In this document: positions 7,987 to 16,856 of the stretch, one piece after another | Numbering within the stretch: position 1 is the first letter of the stretch | Layout of the letters: every line of letters begins with the position of its first letter | From: Photobacterium leiognathi | GTDB taxonomy: Bacteria > Pseudomonadota > Gammaproteobacteria > Enterobacterales > Vibrionaceae | Length of the DNA: 64,000 nt | Assembly (NCBI RefSeq): GCF_030685535.1 | Contig: NZ_CP131601.1 | Coordinates: 2,108,001 to 2,172,000, forward strand | Reading direction: 5' to 3' | Notes under the pieces: generated by a model | Told to the model about the DNA's origin: nothing | What the model saw: only the letters and a program-made list of their open reading frames with translations | Database searches by the model: none | Position numbers and translations under genes: made by a program

Positions 7987-8853
7987 CTACACCGTTGCCC
8001 CCCAAAGGTTATCTAATTTTGCTAATGGCTGATTTATATTAATCGATAATTCCACATAGCTGTGCGCTAACTTAATTTGGTGATCATCGTTAAAGTCACG
8101 TCCCCAGATATTTGGATCCGATAAATCAAATGGTTTTGATATCACCTTTTTTAACCCTGCTTCAGGTTTTCGATCATTAAGTTCTAATTGAATCAGTGAT
8201 TGTTGCGCCGCTTGCTGTGCCAATTCTTTATAGCCTAGTTTATCGAGTAGAAATATTGCGTGAGCATGAGTAATACCATGCAATTTATCGCCAGAGAAAA
8301 AATGCTCATCAGTATTATGATGAAGATCTTGTGTGCTGCGAGTCACGGCAAGAATACAGAGTTGATGAATATCTATCTCGCCTTTATTTAATAAGCTTGT
8401 CGGCTGGTATTGACGGTAATCCGCTAAGCCATAATAACGCCCCCAATTATCATCCATACAATTAATAATAAGTTTGGCAATATTGGTAACCATACGCTCA
8501 GTAACAACAACGTTATTATTAGTAACAGCATTTAAAAACAATGCGCCATAAATGATCCCATGACCTGAATGGCATAACTGCTGTGCGTTGAGCGCAATGG
8601 CATTTACCACTTTTCTGTAATTGGTAGTTTTAGGGCTAGCTGCTAATGGATTCATTAAATGCTGATTATCATCAACAAACTGCGCTAATCTTTCTTGCAA
8701 ACTCTGCTTAGCTAAATCATTAAGCGCCCCACTGTGAAGTAGTGAATCACCTGCCAGTAATGCTGCCCCAGTATGCCCTTGAAACCATGCGTTACTGTCA
8801 ATTTCCACTACATTCGCTAACGCTAAAATCCCTTTATCAACAAACTGTGTCAT
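7987..8853 (-). CDS. Hypothetical protein, probably helical (288 aa)
   Basis: I do not recognise this family. The ATG is preceded by AAGGAG, so expression is likely. The protein is soluble, without signal peptide, and rich in helix-forming segments. Repeated motifs of the kind GHTGAALLAG (residues 26-35), CHSGHGIIYG (93-102) and HGITHAHAIFLLDKLG (192-207) are reminiscent of alpha/alpha-toroid enzymes, with conserved-looking histidines and one cysteine that could be catalytic or metal-binding. That resemblance is only an impression. It stands alone between a small membrane protein and a divergent outer-membrane protein. Confidence 0.7.
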   Translation of the reverse strand: MTQFVDKGILALANVVEIDSNAWFQGHTGAALLAGDSLLHSGALNDLAKQSLQERLAQFVDDNQHLMNPLAASPKTTNYRKVVNAIALNAQQLCHSGHGIIYGALFLNAVTNNNVVVTERMVTNIAKLIINCMDDNWGRYYGLADYRQYQPTSLLNKGEIDIHQLCILAVTRSTQDLHHNTDEHFFSGDKLHGITHAHAIFLLDKLGYKELAQQAAQQSLIQLELNDRKPEAGLKKVISKPFDLSDPNIWGRDFNDDHQIKLAHSYVELSININQPLAKLDNLWGATV

Positions 8854-9120
8854 TGTTTTTCTCCTTGCTTTAATTTCTGTAATTTCGCCACCAGCGAGAT
8901 TGATTTAAAGCAAGGATAAAACCTCAAGTTAGATTGAGGTCAAAGGAAATATTCACAATTACCAATCTAAATAGAAGCTCAGTATTCATAAGCCCAACAT
9001 CAACTGCATCTAAATTACATTTTTATCAATAAACCACAAAGACATTAACATTAACTTACAAAATCAATCAGCATCCCTTAAAGGAATAATGTATCGTTCT
9101 CTAAATAATTTGGAGGATAA

Positions 9121-9600
9121 ATGAAATTAAAATACACACCTTTACTACTCAGTTTATTTCTAAGTCAATCTGCGAATGCTTCTGAACCTCAAGCATTTAT
9201 TGGCTTTGGAATCAATGATGGCATTAGTAGTGTTCATACTGATTGGGTGTCTAACCCTAGCTTCAGAGTTGGCGCTAACTTTAGTGATAAACACAGGCTT
9301 TACAGTTACTTAGAGATAGACAAAGATATATACAACCTTGTTGGTTCTTATGATTATTTTATGCCAATTTCAGACAATAAAGACTGGAGATTCTTCGTTG
9401 GTGCAAGTACAGGCATTCAAGTCGTTGAATCACATAAAGATGATCTGATTTTAGGAGCACAAACTGGTATTAATTACCGAATAAATAAGAACTTTAATAC
9501 CGAGCTTGGCTATAGAGTACATGATACAAGAAGGATTTGGAAAGAGCGTAATATGTCACAACTTGATACTTTTTATATTGCTATAGATTTTGCAGTTTAA
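9121..9600 (+). CDS. Small outer-membrane beta-barrel protein
   Basis: A cleavable signal peptide is evident (about 20 residues, cut after SANA), followed by about 140 residues of alternating polar and aromatic residues ending in a terminal strand (FYIAIDFAV), which is typical of porin-like eight-stranded barrels. No specific function can be assigned. A strong GGAGG ribosome-binding site lies 6 bases before the ATG. Its downstream terminator was probably the hairpin now split by the adjacent insertion sequence. Confidence 0.75.
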   Translation: MKLKYTPLLLSLFLSQSANASEPQAFIGFGINDGISSVHTDWVSNPSFRVGANFSDKHRLYSYLEIDKDIYNLVGSYDYFMPISDNKDWRFFVGASTGIQVVESHKDDLILGAQTGINYRINKNFNTELGYRVHDTRRIWKERNMSQLDTFYIAIDFAV

Positions 9601-9685
9601 TCTTTAAATCATTTACAAGTCATGTCATAAACCCTTTTTAATTCCCCATTTTTATTCATGACTTTATTACCAAATAAAAAAGCCG

Positions 9686-9695
9686 CTCCGAAGAG
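9686..9695. repeat. Left target-site duplication of the IS4-family element
   Basis: The 10-bp sequence CTCCGAAGAG directly abuts the left inverted repeat and recurs exactly at 11129-11138. Confidence 0.92.
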
Positions 9696-9705
9696 CTAAC
9701 ACCTA

Positions 9706-11037
9706 TCACTTAAGGTGTTTGGAACGAACTGGATAACGAGTTTTATTGATACGAACGGCTCTCTGCTTGGGCCGTTTTTTTCTTTCAGGTAATATGTAAC
9801 GCTTTACTTGTTTTCTCATTGCTCTCAGTTTTTGAGGAATTGAACCTGGCGAAGCGATGGCACACCACATTAATTCATCTTGAATATCTCTTAACGCCAT
9901 CATAAAACTTATCCGTAATGGTGAAACATTCGCTTCTGCCGCTATTCTACTTATTTCTAAGCGAACAAGATTATAAGCTATCAATATTCCCCATATTTCT
10001 TGCTCAATACCTTCTACTGATTGACTACGCAATAATATTTCATCTTCAAGCATGTCATGTTTTATTTCACCATAACTGTTTTCTATCTCCCAACGTTCGA
10101 AATAAACATCAAGCAAAGCTTGATAGCTATAATGCTCACCAACTAAGGAAGTAAGAAGCCCTTGGATATGATATTTTTGAGTTTTTTCTGGATAAAGCAC
10201 TAATCGAGCTTGCCATTTTTCAGGAAGGCTTGGGTCTTTAGCTCTTGCATATTTGGATACATCCATTTCTACAATCAAATCTCGTCCTGCTTCATCAAGC
10301 TGCTTAATGACGGTATATCGCGTATTTGATTTAATTGGAGTCATCCAATGACTCGAATCATGCTGACGTTGCCAATTAATCATCAACTCGGCGCCAAGAT
10401 AACATCGGTCAAAAATAGTTAAAGAATCTGGCGTTATTGAGGATATAAGCTGTTTAGCATAGTTCTCTTCACCAATATTGCTGGGACCAAATGCTACGTT
10501 GTGTATTAATCGACTACGAAGGGAGCATAAAGCACATAACCTGACGATAGGGTATTCTGTATGCTGTATCTTACCGTGTTTGACATACTGAAAGTGACTC
10601 GCTAATTCTGGAGTATCATGACTTCTAAATTGAGTTCCATCGACAGAGAAAAGGCGTAAGCCTTTCCATGTGTCTCCGCTATCTTCGGCTTTCGTCCAAT
10701 ATTTGGCAGTGAGTGAGAAAAGTGCTTTTAGAGGCTGTGCTGTCAATCGTTTTCGCGCCTGAGGGATAGCACTTGGTGCAATAGAATCACCTTGTGATCG
10801 CGATAATTGCAAATCAAGTTTATTCAAGACATCGGTTATCGATCTATTACGATATAGGCCAATTCCAACGATTAACCAAACAACCAATTCCGCAGGTAAT
10901 TTTCGTCTGCGTATACTGGCCTTATTGGTTTCATCTAATGCTTGTTGAATCCACTCAAGAGGTAAGTCTCTTTGAAATAATGAGAGTGATTCTGGTGCTG
11001 CAAACGCATCTACATCAATGAGCCAATGTGACAACAT
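9706..11037 (-). CDS. IS4-family transposase
   Basis: The 443-residue DDE transposase has an N-terminal IS4-type domain (residues about 10-100) followed by the split DDE catalytic domain. D1 is in LFSVDGTQF, D2 in IFDRCYLGAE, and the glutamate is in the YREK signature YFERWEIENSYGEIK. The C-terminus is basic. The open frame reaches a TTG at 11106 inside the inverted repeat, but ATG at 11037 follows GGGGGT at 8 bases and is the probable start. That ribosome-binding site lies in the 3' arm of a long hairpin (11039-11076). The gene ends within the left end of the element. Confidence 0.93.
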   Translation of the reverse strand: MLSHWLIDVDAFAAPESLSLFQRDLPLEWIQQALDETNKASIRRRKLPAELVVWLIVGIGLYRNRSITDVLNKLDLQLSRSQGDSIAPSAIPQARKRLTAQPLKALFSLTAKYWTKAEDSGDTWKGLRLFSVDGTQFRSHDTPELASHFQYVKHGKIQHTEYPIVRLCALCSLRSRLIHNVAFGPSNIGEENYAKQLISSITPDSLTIFDRCYLGAELMINWQRQHDSSHWMTPIKSNTRYTVIKQLDEAGRDLIVEMDVSKYARAKDPSLPEKWQARLVLYPEKTQKYHIQGLLTSLVGEHYSYQALLDVYFERWEIENSYGEIKHDMLEDEILLRSQSVEGIEQEIWGILIAYNLVRLEISRIAAEANVSPLRISFMMALRDIQDELMWCAIASPGSIPQKLRAMRKQVKRYILPERKKRPKQRAVRINKTRYPVRSKHLK

Positions 11038-11038
11038 A

Positions 11039-11076
11039 AAAAATACCCCCAGTTTTGCAAAACTGAGGGTATTTTT
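11039..11076 (-). terminator. Hairpin/terminator immediately before the transposase start
   Basis: An 18-bp stem with one mismatch (AAAAATACCC-CAGTTTT against AAAACTG-GGGTATTTTT) is followed on the minus strand by a T run that ends at the ATG. It contains the transposase ribosome-binding site. Such a structure can stop or silence transcripts entering from udp. Confidence 0.75.
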
Positions 11077-11128
11077 AACTATCTGAAAGATCGTGCAACC
11101 AATCAATTTCTTAAGTGATAGGTGTTAG

Positions 11129-11138
11129 CTCCGAAGAG
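11129..11138. repeat. Right target-site duplication of the IS4-family element
   Basis: This is an exact copy of the 10 bp at 9686-9695. It continues into CGGCTTT, the surviving right arm of the original terminator. Confidence 0.92.
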
Positions 11139-11173
11139 CGGCTTTCTAATATATTATTTTAAAGAATTAAATC

Positions 11174-11941
11174 TTATTCAGCTAGCATTTTACGTGCAGC
11201 TTCTACCACAATCTTAATAGATTTCGCTTCTGTTTCTTTAAGCGTTGCGTGGTCTGGAATCTCTTTTTGAGTACGGTTGATAATAACACCTGCTACGCAA
11301 CCTGCACGTAAGCCAGAGCTTGCACACATAGTTAATAGCGTTGCTGATTCCATTTCAAAGTTAAGCACGCCCATTTCCTGCCACTCTTTCATCGAGCCTT
11401 GGAAACGACGAACAACACGGCCAGAGAATGTGTCGTAACGCTCTTGACCTGGGTAGAAAGTATCACTTGATGCAGTTACACCTGTGTGTACTACCGCATG
11501 TGCTTCATCACACGCTTGTTTCATTGCAGTCGCAACACCGAAGTCTGCCACTGCTGGGAATTCCATTGGAGCAAAGTGCAGACTTGCACCATCTAAACGA
11601 ACTGAGCCTGTTGTTACAATCATGTCGCCTGGGTTGATGTTTGGCTGGATTGCACCTGTTGTACCCACACGTAGGAACGTCGTTACACCAAGCTGTGCTA
11701 GCTCTTCTACTGCGATAGACGTTGATGGACCACCGATACCTGTTGAACATACCACTACAGATTTACCGTCTAGTTGAGCACGGAAAAGTGTGTACTCACG
11801 AGAACTTGCAAGAAACTCTGGGTTATCCATTAAGTTTGCAATCTTCTCAACACGTGCAGGATCGCCAGGAATGATGGCAAGCTCAGCACCATTAAGATCA
11901 GCTTTATTAACACCTAGGTGGAATACTTTATTGTCAGACAT
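11174..11941 (-). CDS. udp: Uridine phosphorylase
   Basis: Udp cleaves uridine with phosphate to uracil and ribose-1-phosphate in pyrimidine salvage. The 255-residue protein matches the E. coli enzyme closely: [11 protein letters not shown] phosphate-binding segment, GTTGAIQ, the ribose/base motif [10 protein letters not shown], and [10 protein letters not shown] near the C-terminus. Length is as expected. The upstream region carries a good CRP site. The natural terminator just downstream is interrupted by the insertion sequence, so transcripts may now read into the element. Together with udk and dcd it contributes to pyrimidine metabolism in this window. Confidence 0.97.
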   Translation of the reverse strand: MSDNKVFHLGVNKADLNGAELAIIPGDPARVEKIANLMDNPEFLASSREYTLFRAQLDGKSVVVCSTGIGGPSTSIAVEELAQLGVTTFLRVGTTGAIQPNINPGDMIVTTGSVRLDGASLHFAPMEFPAVADFGVATAMKQACDEAHAVVHTGVTASSDTFYPGQERYDTFSGRVVRRFQGSMKEWQEMGVLNFEMESATLLTMCASSGLRAGCVAGVIINRTQKEIPDHATLKETEAKSIKIVVEAARKMLAE

Positions 11942-12149
11942 AATGTTACCCTTTAATTTAAACGGCTCTGTTGTAGGTTCAGAGAGGTTCCATGAAACGC
12001 ATTATTAATAGAATGTTTTGATAGAAAGAGTCAAAAACATAGCAACATGCTCTATCAAAAGACCTAGTTACAATACCCAATGATTTAATGAGTTTTAGTG
12101 AGCCCGGTCACACCCGCAAAAAGCAACGAAAATTTTTGTTACATTTAAA

Positions 12150-12165
12150 TATGATTAAAATCACA
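12150..12165 (-). promoter_or_regulatory. Probable CRP site upstream of udp
   Basis: TATGA-ttaaaa-TCACA matches the TGTGA-N6-TCACA consensus at 9 of 10 positions. It lies about 210 bp before udp. E. coli udp is CRP/CytR controlled; an adjacent AACGTTATC LacI-family-like core at 12170-12180 could be a CytR-type operator, but that is weak. Confidence 0.55.
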
Positions 12166-12262
12166 GGTAAACGTTATCTTATTGCAACAATCACAAAAAA
12201 TTTTCTCATTCTGCTCGGTTATTTTTCTTAAATTCTCCACTTTTCTAACAAATCAGCTCCAT

Positions 12263-12308
12263 AAAAAAACGGCATAACTCAGCGCTTTGCTCTGTCATGC
12301 CGTTTAAA
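12263..12308 (-). terminator. Intrinsic terminator of the zntA gene
   Basis: AAACGGCAT (12267-12275) pairs with ATGCCGTTT (12297-12305), and a T run follows on the minus strand. Confidence 0.85.
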
Positions 12309-12336
12309 AGATTAGCTCAATTGCTAATAACTATGG

Positions 12337-14865
12337 TTATTTTTTAGGTTTAAAACGAAGTAAGCGTAGTGCGTTTAACGTTACCAATGCTGTTGCACCA
12401 CTATCGGCTAATACTGCAACCCAAAGCCCTGTAAAGCCAAGTAAGGTTGTCACTAAAAATACCGCTTTCAAACCAAGTGCTAAAGTGATGTTTTGACGAA
12501 TATTGCTCAGTGTTGCGCGAGACAATTCAATCATCACTGGCAGCTCTGACACACGGTTATGGGTGATCGCCGCATCTGCTGTTTCTAGTGCTACATCCGT
12601 ACCACCGCCCATTGCAACACCAATGGTCGCTGTTTTCATCGCTGGCGCATCGTTAATACCATCACCAACCATAGCTACTGTGTGATTGGTATTGAGTTTA
12701 CGCACTTCAGAGACTTTATCCTCTGGCAGTAAACCTGCGCGGAAATCAATGTTGATCTCTTTCGCAATAGCAGCGGCTGCACGTGGGTTATCTCCTGTTA
12801 GCATCACTGAATCAACACCAATACGTTTAAGTTTGGTAATCGCTTCAAGTGCGTCACTGCGTAAGTTATCACGCCATGCCACAAGACCAACCGCTTGTTG
12901 ATTACGTACGGTAACCACCAAGGTTTTACCTTCACCTTCCAGCGCAATAGCTTGTTGCTCTTGCTCTGCTGTTAAGCTAATAGTTTCTGCTAGACGATCA
13001 GCGGCACATAACATGAAGTGATCGCCTTCAGTTGTACCTTGAATACCACGCCCTGCTAATGCTTCACGATTATCGGCTTCAACTACTGGTAGTGATTTTT
13101 CTAGCGCAAGGTTCACAACCGCTGTCGCTAATGGGTGTAACGAGCCAGATTCAACCGCTGCAGCTTGACGCAATAGTTTGTCGTCATCGTTATCCCAGCT
13201 AATTAAATCAGTCACAACAGGTTTACCTTCCGTTAGCGTACCTGTTTTATCAAACGCCACGGTTTCAATATGACCCAGTTGCTCAAGAGCCGCACCACCT
13301 TTGATTAATGCGCCACGACGTGCTGCAGCCGCTAAACCTGAGGTGATCGCTGCTGGTGTTGAAATTACTAACGCACATGGACAAGCAATTAACAATAATG
13401 CTAAGCCTTTGTAGATCCACTCATCCCATGATTGACCAAATGCCAATGGCGGAATGATGATGACTAATGCTGCTAATAAGATCATCGCAGGCGTATACCA
13501 ACGACTGAATTTATCAATGAAGCGTTCTAATGGCGCTTTACGTGATTCCGCATCTTCAATCATATGCAAAATACGGTCGATAGCGTTTTCACCTTGAGCT
13601 GAGATAATGGTTAAACGCACCACTTTATCTGACGCCATGCTACCTGCCATAACCTTTTCACCTGGTAGGCGTTCAACAGGTACAGATTCACAGGTTAATG
13701 CACTTTCATCAAAGCTCGCAACCACATCTAACACTTGACCATCGGCTGGTAAACGCTCACCCGGTACGACTTCAATCACATCACCCGGTTGTAGCTCGCT
13801 CGCTGGGACTTTTTTCTTTTCACCATTAGGAAGCACAACGTTGGCTTCTTCTGGTACTAACTCCATTAATGCTTTTACACCACTACGGGCACGAGAAGCG
13901 GCATACCCTTCTAATTGTTCACCAATTAAGAACAGTAAGATAACCATCGCCGCTTCGGCTGTTTCCCCTAAGTACAATGCACCAATGGCAGCGATACTCA
14001 TTAGGGTTTCAATGGAAAATGGCGAGCCTGATTTACCTAAGCTAATCGCTTTTTTCACAATCGGTACTAAACCGACAATGGTAGTTAAGGTAAAGGCGAC
14101 TAAACCAACGCTATGAGAGACTTGGTTAAGTAAGAAGGACACAAACATCATTGCCGCAATCACAATGACTTCTAAATGCGTTTGGATAAATGATTTTTTC
14201 GGCAACGCTTCTGCTGCCGCAGCATTAGCAACTAAAGTAAAGCCAGTATCTTGCGCTTTATCTTCAATGCGTTTTTTTAGTTGCTCTGTTGTCGCTTGCT
14301 GAGATGGCAGCATATTTACGATCAGTTTTTCTGTCGCAAACATCACTTTTGCCGTTTCAACTTCAGCAAGGCTTGAAATCGATTTTTCTAATTTAGCAGC
14401 ACAGCTTGGACAATCCATGCCAACCACTTTCCAGCTAAAGGTTTGACCATGTGCTGATTGCGCCAGCGTTGCTTCGAGTGCTTGTTCTTGCTCTTTGGTC
14501 ATACTCGGTGCAGACCATGAGCTACAGCTTTTAACTGCGTTTGAATGAGCATGATCATGCTCTGAATGCGCGTGCTGAGAATGCGTTGTTGCTGATGAAG
14601 TAGCAGAGGCTATCTTAAAGGCTGTTTTAGGTGACGCAGAATGGAGCGCATCAACCTGAGGTGATGTTTTCGATGAGCAACAGGAAGCGGGGCCGTCGGT
14701 ATCAGATTCTCCACAACCTTCCGTGTGTTTTTTCACACCGTCAGCAGGTGTTGATGAGCAGCAAGACGCAGATTCACAAGATTCTACTGTCACTGTTGCT
14801 TTGGTTACTGCCGTTGGTTTTGCCGCGTGAATGTGCGGTTTCTTATTATGGCATTGAGCACACAT
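12337..14865 (-). CDS. zntA: Zn/Cd/Pb-exporting P1B-type ATPase
   Basis: This inner-membrane pump drives divalent metal efflux with ATP. All landmarks are present: an HMA domain with GMDCPSCAAKLE (CxxC at about 152-155), the membrane metal site CPCALVIS, the phosphorylation loop DKTGTLTEG, SLHPLA, the TGDNPRAAAAIA hinge and GDGINDAPA. The CPC motif with no copper-type C-terminal signature favours the Zn/Cd group. The N-terminal 145 residues are unusual: several Cys-Cys pairs and a His cluster (HSQHAHSEHDHAHS, residues 95-108) that probably bind metal. A MerR-type promoter precedes the gene. Confidence 0.93.
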   Translation of the reverse strand: MCAQCHNKKPHIHAAKPTAVTKATVTVESCESASCCSSTPADGVKKHTEGCGESDTDGPASCCSSKTSPQVDALHSASPKTAFKIASATSSATTHSQHAHSEHDHAHSNAVKSCSSWSAPSMTKEQEQALEATLAQSAHGQTFSWKVVGMDCPSCAAKLEKSISSLAEVETAKVMFATEKLIVNMLPSQQATTEQLKKRIEDKAQDTGFTLVANAAAAEALPKKSFIQTHLEVIVIAAMMFVSFLLNQVSHSVGLVAFTLTTIVGLVPIVKKAISLGKSGSPFSIETLMSIAAIGALYLGETAEAAMVILLFLIGEQLEGYAASRARSGVKALMELVPEEANVVLPNGEKKKVPASELQPGDVIEVVPGERLPADGQVLDVVASFDESALTCESVPVERLPGEKVMAGSMASDKVVRLTIISAQGENAIDRILHMIEDAESRKAPLERFIDKFSRWYTPAMILLAALVIIIPPLAFGQSWDEWIYKGLALLLIACPCALVISTPAAITSGLAAAARRGALIKGGAALEQLGHIETVAFDKTGTLTEGKPVVTDLISWDNDDDKLLRQAAAVESGSLHPLATAVVNLALEKSLPVVEADNREALAGRGIQGTTEGDHFMLCAADRLAETISLTAEQEQQAIALEGEGKTLVVTVRNQQAVGLVAWRDNLRSDALEAITKLKRIGVDSVMLTGDNPRAAAAIAKEINIDFRAGLLPEDKVSEVRKLNTNHTVAMVGDGINDAPAMKTATIGVAMGGGTDVALETADAAITHNRVSELPVMIELSRATLSNIRQNITLALGLKAVFLVTTLLGFTGLWVAVLADSGATALVTLNALRLLRFKPKK

Positions 14866-14905
14866 AATCGTTCTCCTTGAGTGCTATTTTGATTATCTAT
14901 GACTG

Positions 14906-14937
14906 ACTATAAACCTTGGAGTTAAGTCTAAGGTCAA
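14906..14937 (-). promoter_or_regulatory. MerR-type (ZntR/CueR-like) promoter of zntA
   Basis: Read on the minus strand, TTGACC (-35) and TATAGT (-10) are separated by 20 bp, with the dyad ACCTT-agacttaactcc-AAGGT (14913-14934) filling the spacer. The over-long spacer with a central dyad is diagnostic for MerR-family metal regulators. No merR/zntR gene is in the window. Confidence 0.8.
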
Positions 14938-14940
14938 TAA

Positions 14941-14971
14941 AAAAAGCCAAATATTTACTATTTGGCTTTTT
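14941..14971. terminator. Terminator of the kinase/response-regulator operon
   Basis: AAAAAGCCAAATA-tttac-TATTTGGCTTTTT forms a perfect stem with a T run on each strand. It lies downstream of the response regulator gene on the minus strand. Confidence 0.85.
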
Positions 14972-15011
14972 CCGCAATCACACTCAAAGAGCTAAACGAG
15001 TAGCCTTAATA

Positions 15012-15485
15012 TTAACGTAAACGGCGCAATACCGTAGTGTTATCTAACACTTCACCCCATTCTTGGTAATCAAACCCCATATCGAAAATGTATTCCGTCA
15101 ACAGTGTTCTGGCGCAGCTTACTAAGGTTTCTGCATCCCACGGTTTTTCAAAATAGCTTTCAATACGTGCATGATTAATTGCAGCAATAGTATCTTGGTG
15201 AGTGGCTTGCCCTGTTAGTAGGATCTTTTTGGTTTTGATAAAACGGCTATCGTTAGTAACATCCGTTAATAACTCCACGCCATTTTTACCCGGCATAACA
15301 TGATCTGAAATCACCAAACCAATGTAGTGCCCTTCCGCATCTAACTCATCCATTAGCTCTAGTGCTTCTTCACCTGAATCACACTCTTCAATCATAAAGG
15401 AAGCCTGTAACGGTGAGAGATCTTTTAGCACTGCGCTTAATACTTCTTGTTGATCATCAACACAAATAACGACTATTTTTTCCAT
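15012..15485 (-). CDS. Single-domain response regulator
   Basis: The 157-residue protein is a CheY-like receiver: acidic pair VDDQ near residue 10, phospho-acceptor aspartate in VISDHVMPG, threonine in LLTGQ and lysine in FEKPW. After the receiver there is only a short tail of about 30 residues and no DNA-binding domain, so output is likely by protein contact. It starts 10 bases after the histidine kinase stop and is the last gene of a three-gene unit with the kinase and the SLC13 transporter. Confidence 0.9.
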   Translation of the reverse strand: MEKIVVICVDDQQEVLSAVLKDLSPLQASFMIEECDSGEEALELMDELDAEGHYIGLVISDHVMPGKNGVELLTDVTNDSRFIKTKKILLTGQATHQDTIAAINHARIESYFEKPWDAETLVSCARTLLTEYIFDMGFDYQEWGEVLDNTTVLRRLR

Positions 15486-15495
15486 AACTCATCCC

Positions 15496-16821
15496 TTAGA
15501 TTATCGGTAGCTTAATCCGAAACGTGGTACGTTCTTCATCGCTTTTCACCACCACCGAACCGTCATAGCTTTGTATGATCCGTTGTACAATTGATAAACC
15601 TAATCCTAATCCAAACGATAACCCGCCTTTCTTAGTAGTAAAGTTGGGATTAAAGATCTGTCTGCGCGTTGCTTCATCAATCATAGGACCATTGTTGGTA
15701 ATGGTGACTAAGATTTTATTCTTCACATGGCGTGTCACTATCTCAATTTGCGGTGCTGTGGTGTGCTCCATCGCATCACAAGCATTCTTGATCAAGTTTA
15801 CCCACACCTGTACTAACTCAGTAGAGCTTGCCATTAATGGCGGCAATACAGCTGGGCGCAATATCACTTCGACAGGACGTAAATTGCTTTGTAGCAGTGC
15901 CAGAGATTTATGTAGCGTTTCATTAATATCAACATCAGGTTGTCGAACATGATCGCTACCACCTAGCTGTTTTACCGATTTCACAATGCTGGCAGAATGT
16001 TTCGCCGCCAAACGCATATCACGTAAATCACGCCCACAATCCCAATAGCGTAAAGCTTCATCCAAATGGGTTAACCACGGTGCTGGAACTTCACCTTCAG
16101 GTATTGCTCTGGCTAAGGTCTTGGCTTGCTCTCGTGGCAAATGATATTGCTTCATCAATACCTTGGCTCGCTCACGCACTTGTTGAGAGCCCGCCGTTTG
16201 CCCAACGTTAATACCATGTTGGAGAAAAGGAAGCATTTCAGGCTTTATTGCCGAAACAAAATCCATAATATCGGTTTGGATATTCTCGGTCTTACTGCTG
16301 ATAACACCAATCGCATTATTAAGCTCATGGGCAATACCAGCTGCAAGTTGACCAAGGGTTCGCATTTGCTCACTTGAGTAAAGTTTTTGTAGCGCCTTTT
16401 CTTTCTCTAACGCTTCTATTCCCGTCAGCATTTGTCGACGCGCTAATTCATGTACCATCACAAGCATAAATTGCTCTGCCAGTGAACCATATGTTTCAGG
16501 CTCTACCGGTTGAGTGAGCAGATCAATCCATGCAATTTCGCTGTCTTTTTCCGCAACGACTGTAGTGGTTGCCATTAAGGTTTGGGCAAAGAAGCTATGA
16601 ACCCCAAAGAACATCCCTTCTTTAACCACAAACACTTTGGCACTCGGTCCCTGCTCGTCATGTTTTAAATACCCCGATAGTTCACCGCTTTTCACCCAGT
16701 AAAGCTTATCGTTGTAGTCGTTCTGACGCAGCACTTACGTTCCTGCCGCTACTGACATGGTTCGCTCAGAATCACGGAAATAGGTATCAATGATCCGCGT
16801 TAATGCTTGAGGTTGAACCAT
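15496..16821 (-). pseudogene. cNMP-binding sensor histidine kinase interrupted by an in-frame TAA
   Basis: The natural start appears to be ATG at 16821, with AAGGA 8 bases upstream. Translation runs 28 codons (ending VAAGT) and meets TAA at 16735-16737; the same frame continues as VLRQNDYNDKLYWVKSGEL, the heart of a cyclic-nucleotide-binding-like domain. The rest is intact: HisKA box GIAHELNNAIG, N box NLIKNACDAM, and G boxes GLGLGLSIVQRI. A GTG directly after the stop, with AGGA 8-9 bases before it, could restart translation and give a 412-residue kinase lacking the first strand of the sensor domain. Whether the product is functional is open; a sequencing error is possible. It lies between the SLC13 transporter and response regulator genes. 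Confidence 0.75.
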
Positions 16822-16856
16822 TTTTGTATCCTTATGGTTAAGCAAATACTGAATCA

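Larger units (their letters stand above)
9696..11128 (-). mobile_element. Complete IS4-family insertion sequence (1433 bp)
   Basis: The element is bounded by perfect 19-bp terminal inverted repeats, CTAACACCTATCACTTAAG at 9696-9714 and its complement at 11110-11128, and by 10-bp direct repeats. It contains one transposase gene with all catalytic residues. The target was the hairpin GCCGCTC-cgaa-GAGCGGC, the shared terminator of udp and the upstream barrel-protein gene, whose left arm and T run are at 9673-9685 and whose right part is at 11129-11145. Intact ends and perfect target duplication point to a recent insertion. Confidence 0.95.

Noticed and set aside
11508..11777. Frames antisense or out of frame inside udp
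   Set aside because: They are shadows of the highly conserved udp gene.
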